DNA from: Enoplosus armatus
Taxonomy: Eukaryota; Chordata; Actinopteri; Centrarchiformes; Enoplosidae
Direction: 5' to 3'
Assembly: GCF_043641665.1 (NCBI RefSeq)
Contig: NC_092183.1
Location: forward strand, 8,038,501 to 8,102,500
DNA length: 64,000 nt
The notes below the pieces were generated by a model. That model was not told the DNA's origin. It saw nothing but the letters and a program-made list of their open reading frames with translations, and searched no databases. The position numbers and the translations under genes were made by a program. Positions 26,887-40,118 of this stretch are shown piece by piece. The first letter of the stretch is position 1. Each line of letters starts with the position of its first letter.

Positions 26887-27490
26887 GCGTGTGCATGCTC
26901 TTTGGAAGCGTCAGATGTTCTCACAATGATGGTGTGATGGTGGGGGATCTCTGAAAGGAGTACATTTTTACAAATCTTCAATTTACTTTTATTGTAGACA
27001 ACAAAAGGGCAAATATTTCGTTTCAAGAGTCGTTTCCACTAGACTTGTAGAGGAATTAAACATTTGTAAAACTAAAACCATTTCCATTCCATTTCTATAT
27101 GTTCTGTTCCCAAAGATTTGACACCTGTTCCCTGTTAATTTTGTTTAGTTCTCATAAAGATTGACGGTCAAATGTGTGTGTGTGTCCTGCTTGTGTGATT
27201 GCAGGTTTGTTAATCAGATATCAGATACCGTAGTATTTCAGTGTAAAGGCTGAGGGCAACCCCCCACCCCACTGAACACCCACACTTAACTCTTCTTATC
27301 TCCATCTCTGTCCCTTATTCGAAACTCACAGTTAATCTGTTTACAAAATTTGACATGCAAAACAGCTTCGAGGGAATGCACAGCCCACCGTTCTGTCAAA
27401 AGGCTCTTATCAGTTTACCATATCGCTAAGTTTCTGTCACCTCCAAAGGTGCCATGATGATGATGGTGATGTTGATGTTGATGATACATG
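25300..27490. other. Intergenic region between the LINE and IL12B
   Basis: AT-rich. No exon with good splice borders or recognisable protein was found. It contains the GT-rich tract at 26826-26893 listed separately. Confidence 0.6.
26826..26893. repeat. Compound GT / GTGCGT microsatellite
   Basis: Alternating purine-pyrimidine tract of about 68 bases, (GT)n merging into gtgcgtgtgcgtgtgcatgt. It lies about 0.7 kb upstream of the IL12B start. Confidence 0.9.
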
Positions 27491-27503
27491 CTGTGTGCAA
27501 CAG

Positions 27504-27510
27504 TATAAAT
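27504..27510 (+). promoter_or_regulatory. TATA box of IL12B
   Basis: tataaat about 106 bases before the start codon, placing the transcription start near 27535. It follows a GAT/GTT-rich stretch at 27457-27486. Mammalian IL12B is likewise a TATA-type inducible gene. Confidence 0.55.
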
Positions 27511-27615
27511 ATGATGGTCAGTGGGTAGTTGAAGCATACAATCATCAGGATTTCCACGACTGAGTTTCTGCTCTTGATTTTTTTCATTGCGTCACTTCAG
27601 AATAACTTCAACCAA

Positions 27616-30600
27616 ATGGTAAGAAATAACTTCTGTGAGTTGCTTGAGTGGATGACATAAAAGGTAGTAAATTACCAACTTTGCTATTCTGTTTATTGTA
27701 TAATATAACACATTTTCTCAACTAAAAGTGTTAAAATGTCTTGTGAACAGCTTTTTATTTAGTTTCTCAATTAAAGATGATTTGAACAACAATCACTAGC
27801 AAATCAAGGGGTAATTCCTTGGGTTTTTATGATAGTAATGATTCAATTCAATAATCTTCCTCTCGCTGTCACACAATCTCTCGGAAGACGTCACTGTGGA
27901 TATTTGGGCTTCTGTTCAGCAGCCTCACAGGAGCACATGGAATCAACTACTTTCCAGAAAAGTGTACGTCTTATTTATGGTCCACATATTTTCTTGAATG
28001 GTTCTAAATCTGTTAATCTTGACGTGTTAATATATGTGTTTTTGTACATGTGTATGTCTCTGTGTGGACTTCTGTGTGTGTATGCATGTCTGTTTGTATC
28101 TATGTTTGTGTAGTTGTGGTGGTAAAAAAGAGTCATGCAAATCCAATCACTCTGACCTGCGGCACAAAGACCGACGGAGCTGTCACATGGAAGTTTGATG
28201 GGGAGGTGATGGAAGATGATGATGATGATGTCCAGCAGAATGGTCAAACTCTTACCATGTCAGGAGAAGATACACCCCTGTTGGGAGAATACAGCTGCTG
28301 GAGAGGAGAAGAGATGTTATCATCAACCTATCTGCTGCTGGAGGCTGATGAGAAACAGGAGTTAGGTGAGATAATTTTGTTTCATTTTTCATTTATGCTA
28401 TCATTCATGTACTGTAAATGACAGGAATCTCTCAAATAGAGGAACTTATAGCCACCATGCAAAAATACAGCCAACATATCCACAGCAGGCTAAGCCCTGA
28501 AAAAGCCAGTTTAAGCCCTTAAACTCTCTGCATGTCTGGCTGGGTGGAATATTTCTCTCTGTAGAGGATGAGACTGGAAGTGAACGCATACTGAACCACT
28601 CCGTGATGCACTTCCAACATAAATGTCTCACACTTAGTGATATTTTAATTTATTATCCAAACATTTTCCATTAAACTTGTATTCACTCACATTGTGTGTC
28701 TTTATAGATTCTCTCATGAGTTGTCGGGCAAAGTCTTATGACTGTGACTTCAGCTGTGAGTGGAATGAGACAGAATACACAGCAGTGCGCCTTGGACTGG
28801 GCCATGACTGGTAAAGTAAAAACACACAGACCAATTACAGGATTAAAGTATTAAGTACAGACTGACAAGCAGAGAGAATCGTGACTTTCTCTGTTACACA
28901 TTTCACTCAGTGTCTGTTTTACTGCTTGCCTCTGTAGCAGTGAAGGTAGGAAGTCGTGTCACTGGGTCAGCAGCAGTGATCGCCTCCTGGATGGGGGATT
29001 CCAGTTTGAGCTGTCCCACCCCCTCTCACCCTACGCTGAGGAAAGCACCATGCTCGAACTCACTGCTGAGGCCATCAATAAGGAGAACCTCTCAATCCTC
29101 AGGAGAACCAAGAGATTTTATCTCAGAGACATCGGTAAGCTGAGTGAGAGTCAACTGCATTAAAGGAATTCAACAGAAAATAATCAATATTAAACAGAAC
29201 ACAGCAAAAACCAACAAGGTTGTTCACAAAATTAAATATTCAATTCTTAGGAAATTGGTCTTGAAGGATGAAATTAATTTGATTACAAACAATTAGTGTT
29301 TGGTTCCAATGATACATTGTTCAGTAAAGTCACTTTCTGATCATGTAAAATGACATATTCTACACTTTATCAAACTAGATAAAAGTCCATTTGTAATTAA
29401 ATTATTTTCAAAAACATTTTAACAGTTTAACAAAGACAGCTGTGACTAGTAACTTGAAAATACAACGTTAAAATTAGTACAAAAAAGTTAGCAGTCATGC
29501 CATTGATCTTTACCAGTCATGGCCCAGTATATCCTTTTTGTTAATGAATGTGATTACATACTTACAGACATACTTTAATGATTCCTTACTGGTATACTTT
29601 GACACGTGTTTTTGTTTTTCTTCTGTCCAGTTAAACCTGATAGTCCCCGGATTGTCAAGTGTCAGGAGGTGGAGCAGGCCCTGAACGTGACCATTGAGCC
29701 ACCGTCCAGCTGGTCAACTCCTCACAGCTTCTTCAGTCTGGAGCACGAAATTGAATACGAGTTTAAAGATGATGGCAAGGTACGCGCAATCTTGCACTGA
29801 AACAAAGTCTGGTGATTTCTCCATGCCTGTTATTCTCTCCATTGCATTTTATTTTCTTATTGTGCGATGTCTCTGACTTTAGAAAGGACGTTCTTCATCT
29901 CCTCTGATACCGAAGAGGATCAGCAAGCTGAGGGTTCGCTCCAGAGACTCGCTGGTGTTCTCAACCTGGAGCCAGTGGACTCCCTGGAAGAATGTAACCT
30001 ACTGAAATTATTTGAACCTAACACTGAATCTAACTCCTGCTCTTTCAATGTCCTGTCATGTCCTCTCACCTACTGTTTTTTCGCTTTCTGGCTGTCTCCC
30101 TTTGGAGCAATCACACACTGCTGGCCAAGAGATAACACAGCACTTACCAGAAGCTCAGTAATACATCAAGAGTTTCGTTTTATGGTAGAAGTAAAAATGT
30201 CCGATGGAGTTTCATGGGACCAAATCTTATAAAATAGCTCTTTGCAGTTTTGTCCATTTAAGGATCTTTGATGTTAAAATCTAAGGAAACCTTCATGATA
30301 CATAATTAAACATGAATCAGAAGTTAAATTTGCATTTCAGGTGGAGGAGTCCAGTTCAGTCTGCTCTTTAGACAGACTTTCACACAGTATGTTTTATGTG
30401 CCTGTTATTTCTGTACATGTGTGTTGGCGTTTCTGTGTACTTTGGTGGTTTGGTGGTGTGCAACAAAAAAAAAGGCTATTAAAAGAGCTTTGTGCTTCCT
30501 TCCTTATAAATGTTCCTTCTTTATTTATGTGTTGCTCATGTCTCTTGTACAATTACTGACCAGAGAAATACAAATTCAATTTTAATATAATACAGTGCCA

Positions 30601-32018
30601 ACCCACATTTATGTAATTTATGTACGTTGGGGTGGACAAAATATTTGAAACATTCACACTCACTCAGTGTGTGTCATGTATGTTAAAGTCAAGGTTAAAG
30701 CAGCAGCATTTTGGAGGTCACGTTTTAAATTTATATCTAATGGAGCTTCTATTAAAGAAATATTTTAGGATCGAAACACCATTATATACTAAAAATGAGA
30801 TAAACCAACAAAATTATATGCTAGTACTTTTAGTTTCTAATCACAGTTATGTGGGTTATGATACTCCAATGACAATTATAACGACTGTCTTATTTTATTT
30901 AATGACTGTTTTAATTCATACTAATTCATTTATTGGTAAACAATTTACTCTTTATTAAAGACTATAGGTTATTTATAATAGTCTACTGCTTTTAGTTGGT
31001 AATGAATGAGCAATAGTTGTTTTTCAGCAAATAATACTTTTAATTTCATTTGATACTATCACCTAAAACCTACAAAGTACATGTCTGGCATCTACTGAAT
31101 AGTCCTTGTAATCCAACATTGTTTTAAAGAAGAGGAACGAATATAAATTAATCATTTTTCAACTAAGACAGTAAGGCTAACAATGAGACACTCTTTCTCA
31201 GTGGCTGTCAGTTACAGTATAACAGTATAATGCTAATAATTTCAGTTTTCACATATTAATGTGATCATTCATCAATGATAAGCTGGTGTGAACAATAAAG
31301 ACCCACTAAGGCACCAGCTATAGCTGGCAAACAGTAAAATGTAGTTTATCATAGCTGTACCTGCTTTACCAGCCAGATTTGTTATAGATGACAAATGCAT
31401 TGAAATCAAGCTAGCATTATGGCATCAGTTGCTATCTGTATGTATTTTTTCATATAGTTTATACAATTGTCACTTTAACAGGTACATTTTGCCATATATT
31501 ATTCACTGAAATTGGTGGACATACCAAAAGCCCGACAAAAAAAAATGAAACATTTGGTTTAGATTGTCCCAAACCTTAAAAAGTTGAATCAATGTATTTG
31601 CTGACAGCTCATTAACTGGAGGGGCCCGATCTCACTTAGAGACACCTGGAGCAGAGTTTACTTGGCTTGAAGCTTGAGAAGTAAATGACATTGTTATGCA
31701 GGGAAATAAAATGCTCCAGTGTTAAACTAATGTAATGTTGCATGGCACTGAAAATGTAATAGCAGTCATTCTTGATAGTCATAGCCAGAACGTGCAAAGA
31801 CATATTATATTTTACAGTTAAGTTTTTTACACAAGACTTACAGACCCTAATCTGTCGTTAACTCATTGCAGGTGAGAACAGCGAAAAAGAACCTATGTAA
31901 ATGCAAAAACATAGCAAAATCTTGCTGTCCAGAGTTGCCATCTGGGTCCTTGGACCACTGCAAGGAGAAAGGGAAGAAAAGACGCAACAAAGATCCTAAC
32001 TGGAGCCAAACATCTTAA
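27616..32018 (+). CDS. il12b: Interleukin-12 subunit beta (p40 family)
   Basis: Exons: 27616-27618 (ATG only), 27888-27963, 28114-28365, 28708-28810, 28938-29134, 29631-29779, then 29883 onward. Signal peptide MTSLWIFGLLFSSLTGAHG. Domain D1 (Ig) has NPITLTCGTKTDGAVTWKF and LLGEYSCWRGEE. D2 begins SLMSCRAKSYDCDFSCEWNE. D3 includes WSTPHSFFSLEHEIEYEF and ends with the cytokine-receptor box WSQWTPW, the counterpart of mammalian WSEWAS. p40 pairs with p35 or p19 to form secreted IL-12 or IL-23. Two endings are possible. Reading through 29883-30005 gives WKNVTY and a 300-aa protein. Splicing at 29993 (AAT|gtaacc, a weak donor) to 31872-32018 gives 345 aa with a Cys- and Lys-rich tail, closely followed by AATAAA. 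Fish carry several p40 paralogues and I cannot tell which this is. Confidence 0.9.
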
Positions 32019-32031
32019 AAAGAAGATAAAC

Positions 32032-32037
32032 AATAAA
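32032..32037 (+). terminator. Poly(A) signal after the distal IL12B exon
   Basis: AATAAA 14 bases past the stop of the candidate exon 31872-32018. It supports that exon as the true 3' end of the transcript. Confidence 0.55.
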
Positions 32038-32704
32038 AACATATTGCAACTGGGATTGTGCTGGTGTACAGAAGCCTTTTATTTGGGAATAGTGGAAAAA
32101 TATTTTGATGAACGTATATGAGGTCATTAAATTGTACCTTTTATTGAATTTGTCAAGTGCTTGAACAAAGATTCAATATTGGGGATGGTGAGGATTTTAA
32201 ACTGAATTTCCAAAAGTTCTGAATTGAAGAAGACATTGCTTGTGTTGTACTTATAATGCCTTGTAATGCAACAGCCGTGCAGTAAATCTATACCTTCATG
32301 AAGGCTATAGTGTTCAGTTTTTGTCTGTCTGTATTTTATTTCATCACTATTATTGTGCATTCTGTTCTTGGTCTGAGGTTTTTCTTTTCATATATATCAT
32401 TTTATTTGTATGAAAATCTCACAAGAGGTTAGTAATTCAAGCCATTCCCTCCACAACATGTCTTCCCTTCAAGCAAGTCTGGGTAAATGCCCTTTTAATA
32501 TAATGACCATTTAACTGATGTCTCCTTGAATATTACACATAAGCGTTGAAACCTACATATACCCACAGGTAGGCTACCACTCTAGAATATAAAAACTGTA
32601 GGCTACACATTGCACAGAGATTTTTTATAGTTGTAGAAACGGTGGCTATAATGGGGCCCAACAGCCCCGCGGCCCCCTAGCACTTTAATCCGGCTTTGCA
32701 ACAT

Positions 32705-32736
32705 ACGCATGCGCATGAAGAGGAGCGCGGAAGTGG
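32705..32736 (+). promoter_or_regulatory. PRADC1 promoter with NRF1-like and ETS-like sites
   Basis: acgcatgcgcat (32705-32716) resembles the palindromic NRF1 site. gcggaagtgg (32727-32736) is an ETS-type site. Both lie 125-156 bases upstream of the PRADC1 ATG with no TATA box, as for a housekeeping gene. Confidence 0.5.
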
Positions 32737-32860
32737 CTGCTAACCTGCTGCACTGTTTACTGAGCGACAGCTACATGTGGACAAAAGACCGCTGTCAAAT
32801 ACTTAGCCACTCTGAAGTCTCGTCTATGTAACGTTGAGGAGCTCTACAAATGTCTTGAAC

Positions 32861-35007
<2,147 letters not shown>

Positions 35008-35413
35008 AAATGACGCACACCCACAACTTCATGCACTTCCTCACTCAATAATCATTCTTTCATCAGTGCATATCCTGTCAGCTGAGAAGAAACTCAGCCT
35101 CACAGGGAAATTCTTCGGTAGTGGTTATAGATTTAACATACATACACATGATTATGTCACGCTGAACACACAGCCAAAGGCACGTAGAGCAAACCTGTTA
35201 ACAGTGTCCAAATGGATTCTTTGCCAGGGAACCAGGTGTGGACAGAAAAACGTTTTGAAGATAATAAGTCTGTTTTCCAATTGAGTCTTCAGGAACTAGT
35301 CAGTGGTAAAACTGGAGAATTCAATGCACATTACTATAGCACATACAGATTGAAGTGCACTATTTCCTTTGCCTTGTCAAATAGTACAGGCTGTTGTGTA
35401 GGCCTTTATGGGA

Positions 35414-35419
35414 AATAAA
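35414..35419 (+). terminator. PRADC1 poly(A) signal
   Basis: AATAAA about 410 bases past the PRADC1 stop. A second AATAAA lies near 35493. Confidence 0.5.
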
Positions 35420-35499
35420 CAGGCCATGTCAGCATATATGAAACGTCACTACAATGCAGTATACCAGGAATGTCATCTCACTGTAAAAATGTTAATAAA

Positions 35500-38400
35500 T
35501 TCCTGTTTATTTGCATGAACTTAAACAGGGTCACCAAAAATGAGCACGGTTTCTCTCATGGTTAATAAATATAATATGATTCTTTTGCATAAAAGACTAT
35601 AATTTATTGCCTTTCTGAGGTACACATCTATACAGCTTTTTAGACCACATTTCTGTATAGTATAACATGTTACCCTCATTAACTTTGTATTTGTATCTAC
35701 TGACATTTTCAATACTCCTGATCCAAAATATGTTCAGAGCAGTTTGGATAAACAGGATTGACACAGTGTGGTGTTTACAAGTGTATACAAAGTAAACACA
35801 GTAAAAAAAAAAAAAACAAGGTATGACAATTATGAACAGATTACAAAGCCATTGAAGACAAATAATTGCTGTCCAGAGTAACCACTAGGTAGCAAACAGT
35901 AAAACAAATTAGCCAAAGAGGCAGCAAGGTCTCTGCGCTGTGTTAGGTGAAGTGTACCAGAGCAGGGAGGACTGACAGAGAACAGGACTCCAACAAACTT
36001 CCCTCATTTATTGCTTTGTGGAACACAAACAAAAACTCACTCAGTTTCCTCTTGTAATATTTTATTGTTTAAATTCCCTTGAATGCATTTTTAATTCTCT
36101 CGTAAAAATTGAATAAATGAGAGAAAATCAATTGTTTTTTGCTAATAAGAGCATAGCTTATACATTTGGATTTAAGCCTCTGGCCAAAACCACCCCACCT
36201 ACGTGAAGCTGACCAGAGTCCTGAATCTGCGGCCGTCAGCGGTCAAGGAGCTGTTCGCGGTAGTCAGTCCGCTCCATGCTGCGGTATTGGCTACCACTGA
36301 GGTGGGGCTCCACACAATCACTGAACATGTCTCGCCATTGAACTCACCAGTTTGTATTCCACTTCTGTGTATAGTCCGTCCTTCTGACTGGCAGTTTTCC
36401 CCCTTTTTTTCCCAATACAACATGTCCCTAGTTTGAGTTCATCTGAAGTCTGTACTACTTGTTACCTTACCTATTATGTATTAGAATTACTACATTAAAT
36501 TTACTGGATTTATACCAGTACTGCACTTCCATTTTGGACTATACTAGTAAACTGTCTTGTTATGGTATAACATATCGGTTAATTGCAATAATTTAAAATG
36601 TTAAAATATATATGTCATAAATACATATATATTTCTGAAAATTTTCATGTGAATTTATGTTGAGTCTTCCCGTGTCTTCAGAGAGCTTGGGCGTGGTCTA
36701 GAACTCATTGCTAATAGTAATAGTAAACCCCATTGGGCCTTAATGTTCCTCCAACTTCTAGACTACAACTGTATTTTGAAAATGAAGGAGGGACTAAATA
36801 CACTTGGCCACACCTCTGCACAGCACCATCAGTTTAAGCCAACTATAGCAATGCATGTTTCCTATCCTTTTGGCTTGCCATTCCCCAACATGCTGTCTGC
36901 AGTATGATAAGTTTGTTTGATAAACTGCATGTATTAGTTTCCTTGAAAGCATCGTTGCTTCTGTAGATGCAAGTCAGGCCGCATTTCTTATTTATTTTTG
37001 CTGAAACTACAGAAAGTCCAGAACAGCTGTTGAAGTTCTTATTTATTTTATTTAATTTGCGCAAAAGTTTTGAGGTCATCTATGCGTTGGCCTTTGCAGT
37101 TTCATGGAGTAAAAGAGCTTCTTGTAGTACTTGAAGTTCACACCAGCTGCTAGGCCTCAACACAAACATTAAATTCTGCGGTCCTTTCAGATTCATGTAT
37201 ATAAATAAAGAATAAAATACATGAAAATGGGTTTCATGTAAGGTCTTTTCACTTGGAGAAAAAATATGAAGAAATGAAAAAATAGGCCTGTGTTTATTTA
37301 TTGTTCATGTATGTATTCATGTATGGATTTAAAGTAGAAACTTGTACCAGAGAAGTTTTTAGGGTCTGTATGTTTGTTTTTTTCTCCACATATGGGGATG
37401 GTAGAAGTAGTCTATAATTTAAAATTGTAGTACCTTATAATGTAAAAGCTATTACCATGTTGTTGTTCATTTACATTTTGTGTAAAAAGGGGACATAATT
37501 CATAATAAACATTTTAATAAAAATACATAGGCCTAACAGATATCAATTATTAATAAAAAACATTATTTTCAGTGATAATGTTTTGCTACAAGCTTGTGGC
37601 TTTTCCATCTACATAAATTATCTCTGGATTTGAAAGACTACTGCATTAACTAAGATTCCCCGTACACCAGGTGCTCACTGACACCAGTGTGTGATGGTTA
37701 TTCGTCGGCCCGTTACAAAACCAAACTCGATGAATACCGTTGCTTTTCCTTTTTTTGTTTTGTTTTGTTTTTTAGTTTACATATCAATCATTTATTTGGA
37801 TAATTACATTTCAAGTTATAGACATATTATTAAGCTTTCCATTCCTTCTATTTAATGTACTCTAGATGTCCTGTGACAAGCAGCAGAAACGTTTTAGGTC
37901 CATTCACAACAGCTGCGCATAATTTAAGGTGAAATAAGCAACTCTGTTACGTAAAGTTACGTAATAACACTACGGGAAACTCGTGTCAAGGTCTCTTCCA
38001 CTACTATTGTGCCCTAACTCCTAGAATCCATGTACGACTGCCAGGCGCGTTTATCTCTCCTGCTCAGTGGAAACTTGGTCTGCGAGTACAAAAAGCAAGT
38101 ACAATAACACCACCCCAAATCTTTAGCTGGTGTGTTAAAGCTTAATGCCAAAACCATAACGGAATACATAATATAACGCACACATAAAAAAAAAACACCA
38201 CAAAAGCTAAAAGACTGCTGTGTTTAAAAATAGGTATAACCGCGATTCAGCAGCACACACCGTGGACAGCGACACTGCTGACAACATACAAATGAACTTA
38301 CAGGTAATTTACCATGACCGGAAACATCCTTTACCTAATGCTCCTTAATGATGTGTCCACTTGTCATGTTGATTCGGACAGATATCACCTGGATTAGACC

Positions 38401-38617
38401 CTTACCGGTCGAGCATTCCGGCTCTGCCCACCTCCATCACCTCCATCACCTCCATCACATCACTAGATCGAATTAGTTTATCTGACATTTCTTTACATTT
38501 TTCAGATTAGGGAGGCTGCCCCTACGACAGTATACCGCTAGGCCTAGCCTACCTCTCAGACTACAGCACTAGTTCAGCATTTAATAGGAGTCGCTGTCTG
38601 AGCGTGGGGTCATTATC
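35500..38617. other. Intergenic region between PRADC1 and the GPCR array
   Basis: AT-rich, no coding exon recognised. It includes a GC-rich stretch at 36205-36300 related to 46830-46935, and a triplicated cacctccat run near 38430-38457. Open frames here lack domain resemblance. Confidence 0.6.
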
Positions 38618-38646
38618 AGGGTTAGGGTTAGGGTTAACCCTAACCC
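38618..38646. repeat. Inverted telomere-type repeat (GGGTTA / TAACCC)
   Basis: Three GGGTTA units run directly into the reverse complement CCCTAA units, giving a perfect palindrome centred on ggttaacc. It lies about 330 bases past the 3' end of the first GPCR gene. Confidence 0.85.
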
Positions 38647-38974
38647 AGCCTTCTGAGATCCAGAAACATTTCAGGAAAAACAGTGTTTGCATTAAAACTC
38701 TTTGACTGTATTGAGTAGGCTATACAGTTTCAATCCAATTTATTCTCAGAGAAAGAGAGATTGCAAAACAAAACAGCTGATTAGAATAACGTGCGGAAGT
38801 CCTCCGGTTCTTGTTATTCCCATTCATTTTTGGTGTCTCCTTTCCCATGACAGGAGCCGACTCTAAAGAAAGGGATTACAGACAAATTAATATAAACGAT
38901 AAAAAAAAGCAACTCCATCAAAGGATGCACACGTTGAGCTTGGTAGTGAATGCTGGATGCAGTTTCCCTCAGTA

Positions 38975-39865
38975 TTACCTCCTCTTGCATCTGTGGCACA
39001 CCACTCTGCCCCACACTGTCCTCATCGTGGCCTCCCTCAGAGCCGGACTCCCCCAGATATACACAGACGGCGTGCACACAGCGTTCAAACGAGCCATGAT
39101 GGCGAACAGATTGGTGGCCTCGTTTCTAAACGTCAGCCCTCCTCCTACCACAAATCTGAGGATAATATTAACAAAAGAGGGGCACCACAACAGCAAGAAG
39201 CTTATGACAACAAAAATGACGATTCTCAAGGATTCCTTCTTGCTGTCTTTCTCGGCGCTGGGAGGGTCTCTTTCAACCTGGAACCTGGCAATAACGTACA
39301 GTTTGATAGTCATGACCACTTTGGTGAGCACGATTAGTTGAAGGAAGACAATGCTGAACACGTACAGTTGTATCGCTTCGGAAAGTGGCAACAAATTCCT
39401 GGCGAGCAAGTGAGCAAAACTATAAACCCAGCAGCAGATGTTGATGCCTATCACAAACGGTCTTGTTATGAAGCGGCTGTAGATGAATGGATAGCACACA
39501 GCGAAATAGCGGTCAAATTGTGCGAACAAAAACGTCAATATATTGACCCCAAGAAGTGACGGTAAAACATTATAAGTTCCATTTCTGGACGGATATCCTT
39601 CCTGGACATCAAACAGACCCAGATAATACACTGAAAACCCAACCAGCGTGTCACAAACACTTGTGTTCAGCATGAAAATAAACCTGTTCTGGTGGCGCAG
39701 CGCTCTGGTGGCCAAGATGCCAATGACTACTGTTCCGGCCACGAGAACTGTAGCTGTAGCGAATAAAATCTGGAAAATAAAGACGAAATGATCCTCAGGA
39801 CCGTCGAAGTCCACCGAGAGGGGAACTCCTCCTGTCATAGAGTCTGAGGTGTTGGAGAGGAGCAT
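38975..39865 (-). CDS. Orphan rhodopsin-like GPCR, array copy 1
   Basis: Single-exon 296-aa seven-helix protein with N-glycosylation site NTS at the N-terminus. Approximate helices: 28-51, 62-85, 103-123, 136-156, 167-193, 213-236 and 251-272. TM3 ends in an intact DRY (AQFDRYFAVCYPF). TM6 has LLLWCPSF. TM7 has TPSVYIWG in place of NPxxY. No cysteine stands at the start of TM3 or in extracellular loop 2, so the usual disulfide is absent. CDTLVG, PSRNGT and FDRYxAxxxPFxY faintly recall GPR119 and the MECA receptor group, but I cannot assign an established family. On the minus strand TATAAAAAGG lies at 39896-39905. Copy 2 is nearly identical outside residues of about 106-177. Confidence 0.85.
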   Translation of the reverse strand: MLLSNTSDSMTGGVPLSVDFDGPEDHFVFIFQILFATATVLVAGTVVIGILATRALRHQNRFIFMLNTSVCDTLVGFSVYYLGLFDVQEGYPSRNGTYNVLPSLLGVNILTFLFAQFDRYFAVCYPFIYSRFITRPFVIGINICCWVYSFAHLLARNLLPLSEAIQLYVFSIVFLQLIVLTKVVMTIKLYVIARFQVERDPPSAEKDSKKESLRIVIFVVISFLLLWCPSFVNIILRFVVGGGLTFRNEATNLFAIMARLNAVCTPSVYIWGSPALREATMRTVWGRVVCHRCKRR

Positions 39866-40118
39866 TGCTCATGTGCAAGTAGATCTTAAATTCAACCTTT
39901 TTATATGTAAGACCTCCTGCAGCGTGAAGCCACCAGCCTTGGTCTCTTGAGATGCTGTCTAACGCCGTTTCTTCCCTCTTTAACAGCAACATGCAGGAGT
40001 CCCGCAGACAATTTAGTTGAAGACTTGAGCACTTTTAATAATTGTTCTCACATGCAACACATTAGGCTTTTATTGAGCGTTTGTTGTGCTGTCATTTAAC
40101 AACATGTTCTCGTCCTCG
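39548..40118. repeat. Near-identical duplicate tract, copy 1 (5' half of GPCR 1 and its upstream flank)
   Basis: Matches 42312-42882 at a constant offset of 2764 bases with only a few differences seen by eye (for example near 39801 and 39928). The match covers TM1 to TM3 and about 250 bases of promoter-side flank. It stops abruptly at catgttctcgtcct / catgtcctcgtcct. Confidence 0.85.

Noticed and set aside
38618..38646. True chromosome end
   Set aside because: Only five units, inverted, with unique sequence and genes on both sides.
38811..39341. 176-codon plus-strand open frame
   Set aside because: Antisense shadow of GPCR copy 1. The similar frame at 41752-42177 mirrors copy 2 in the same way.
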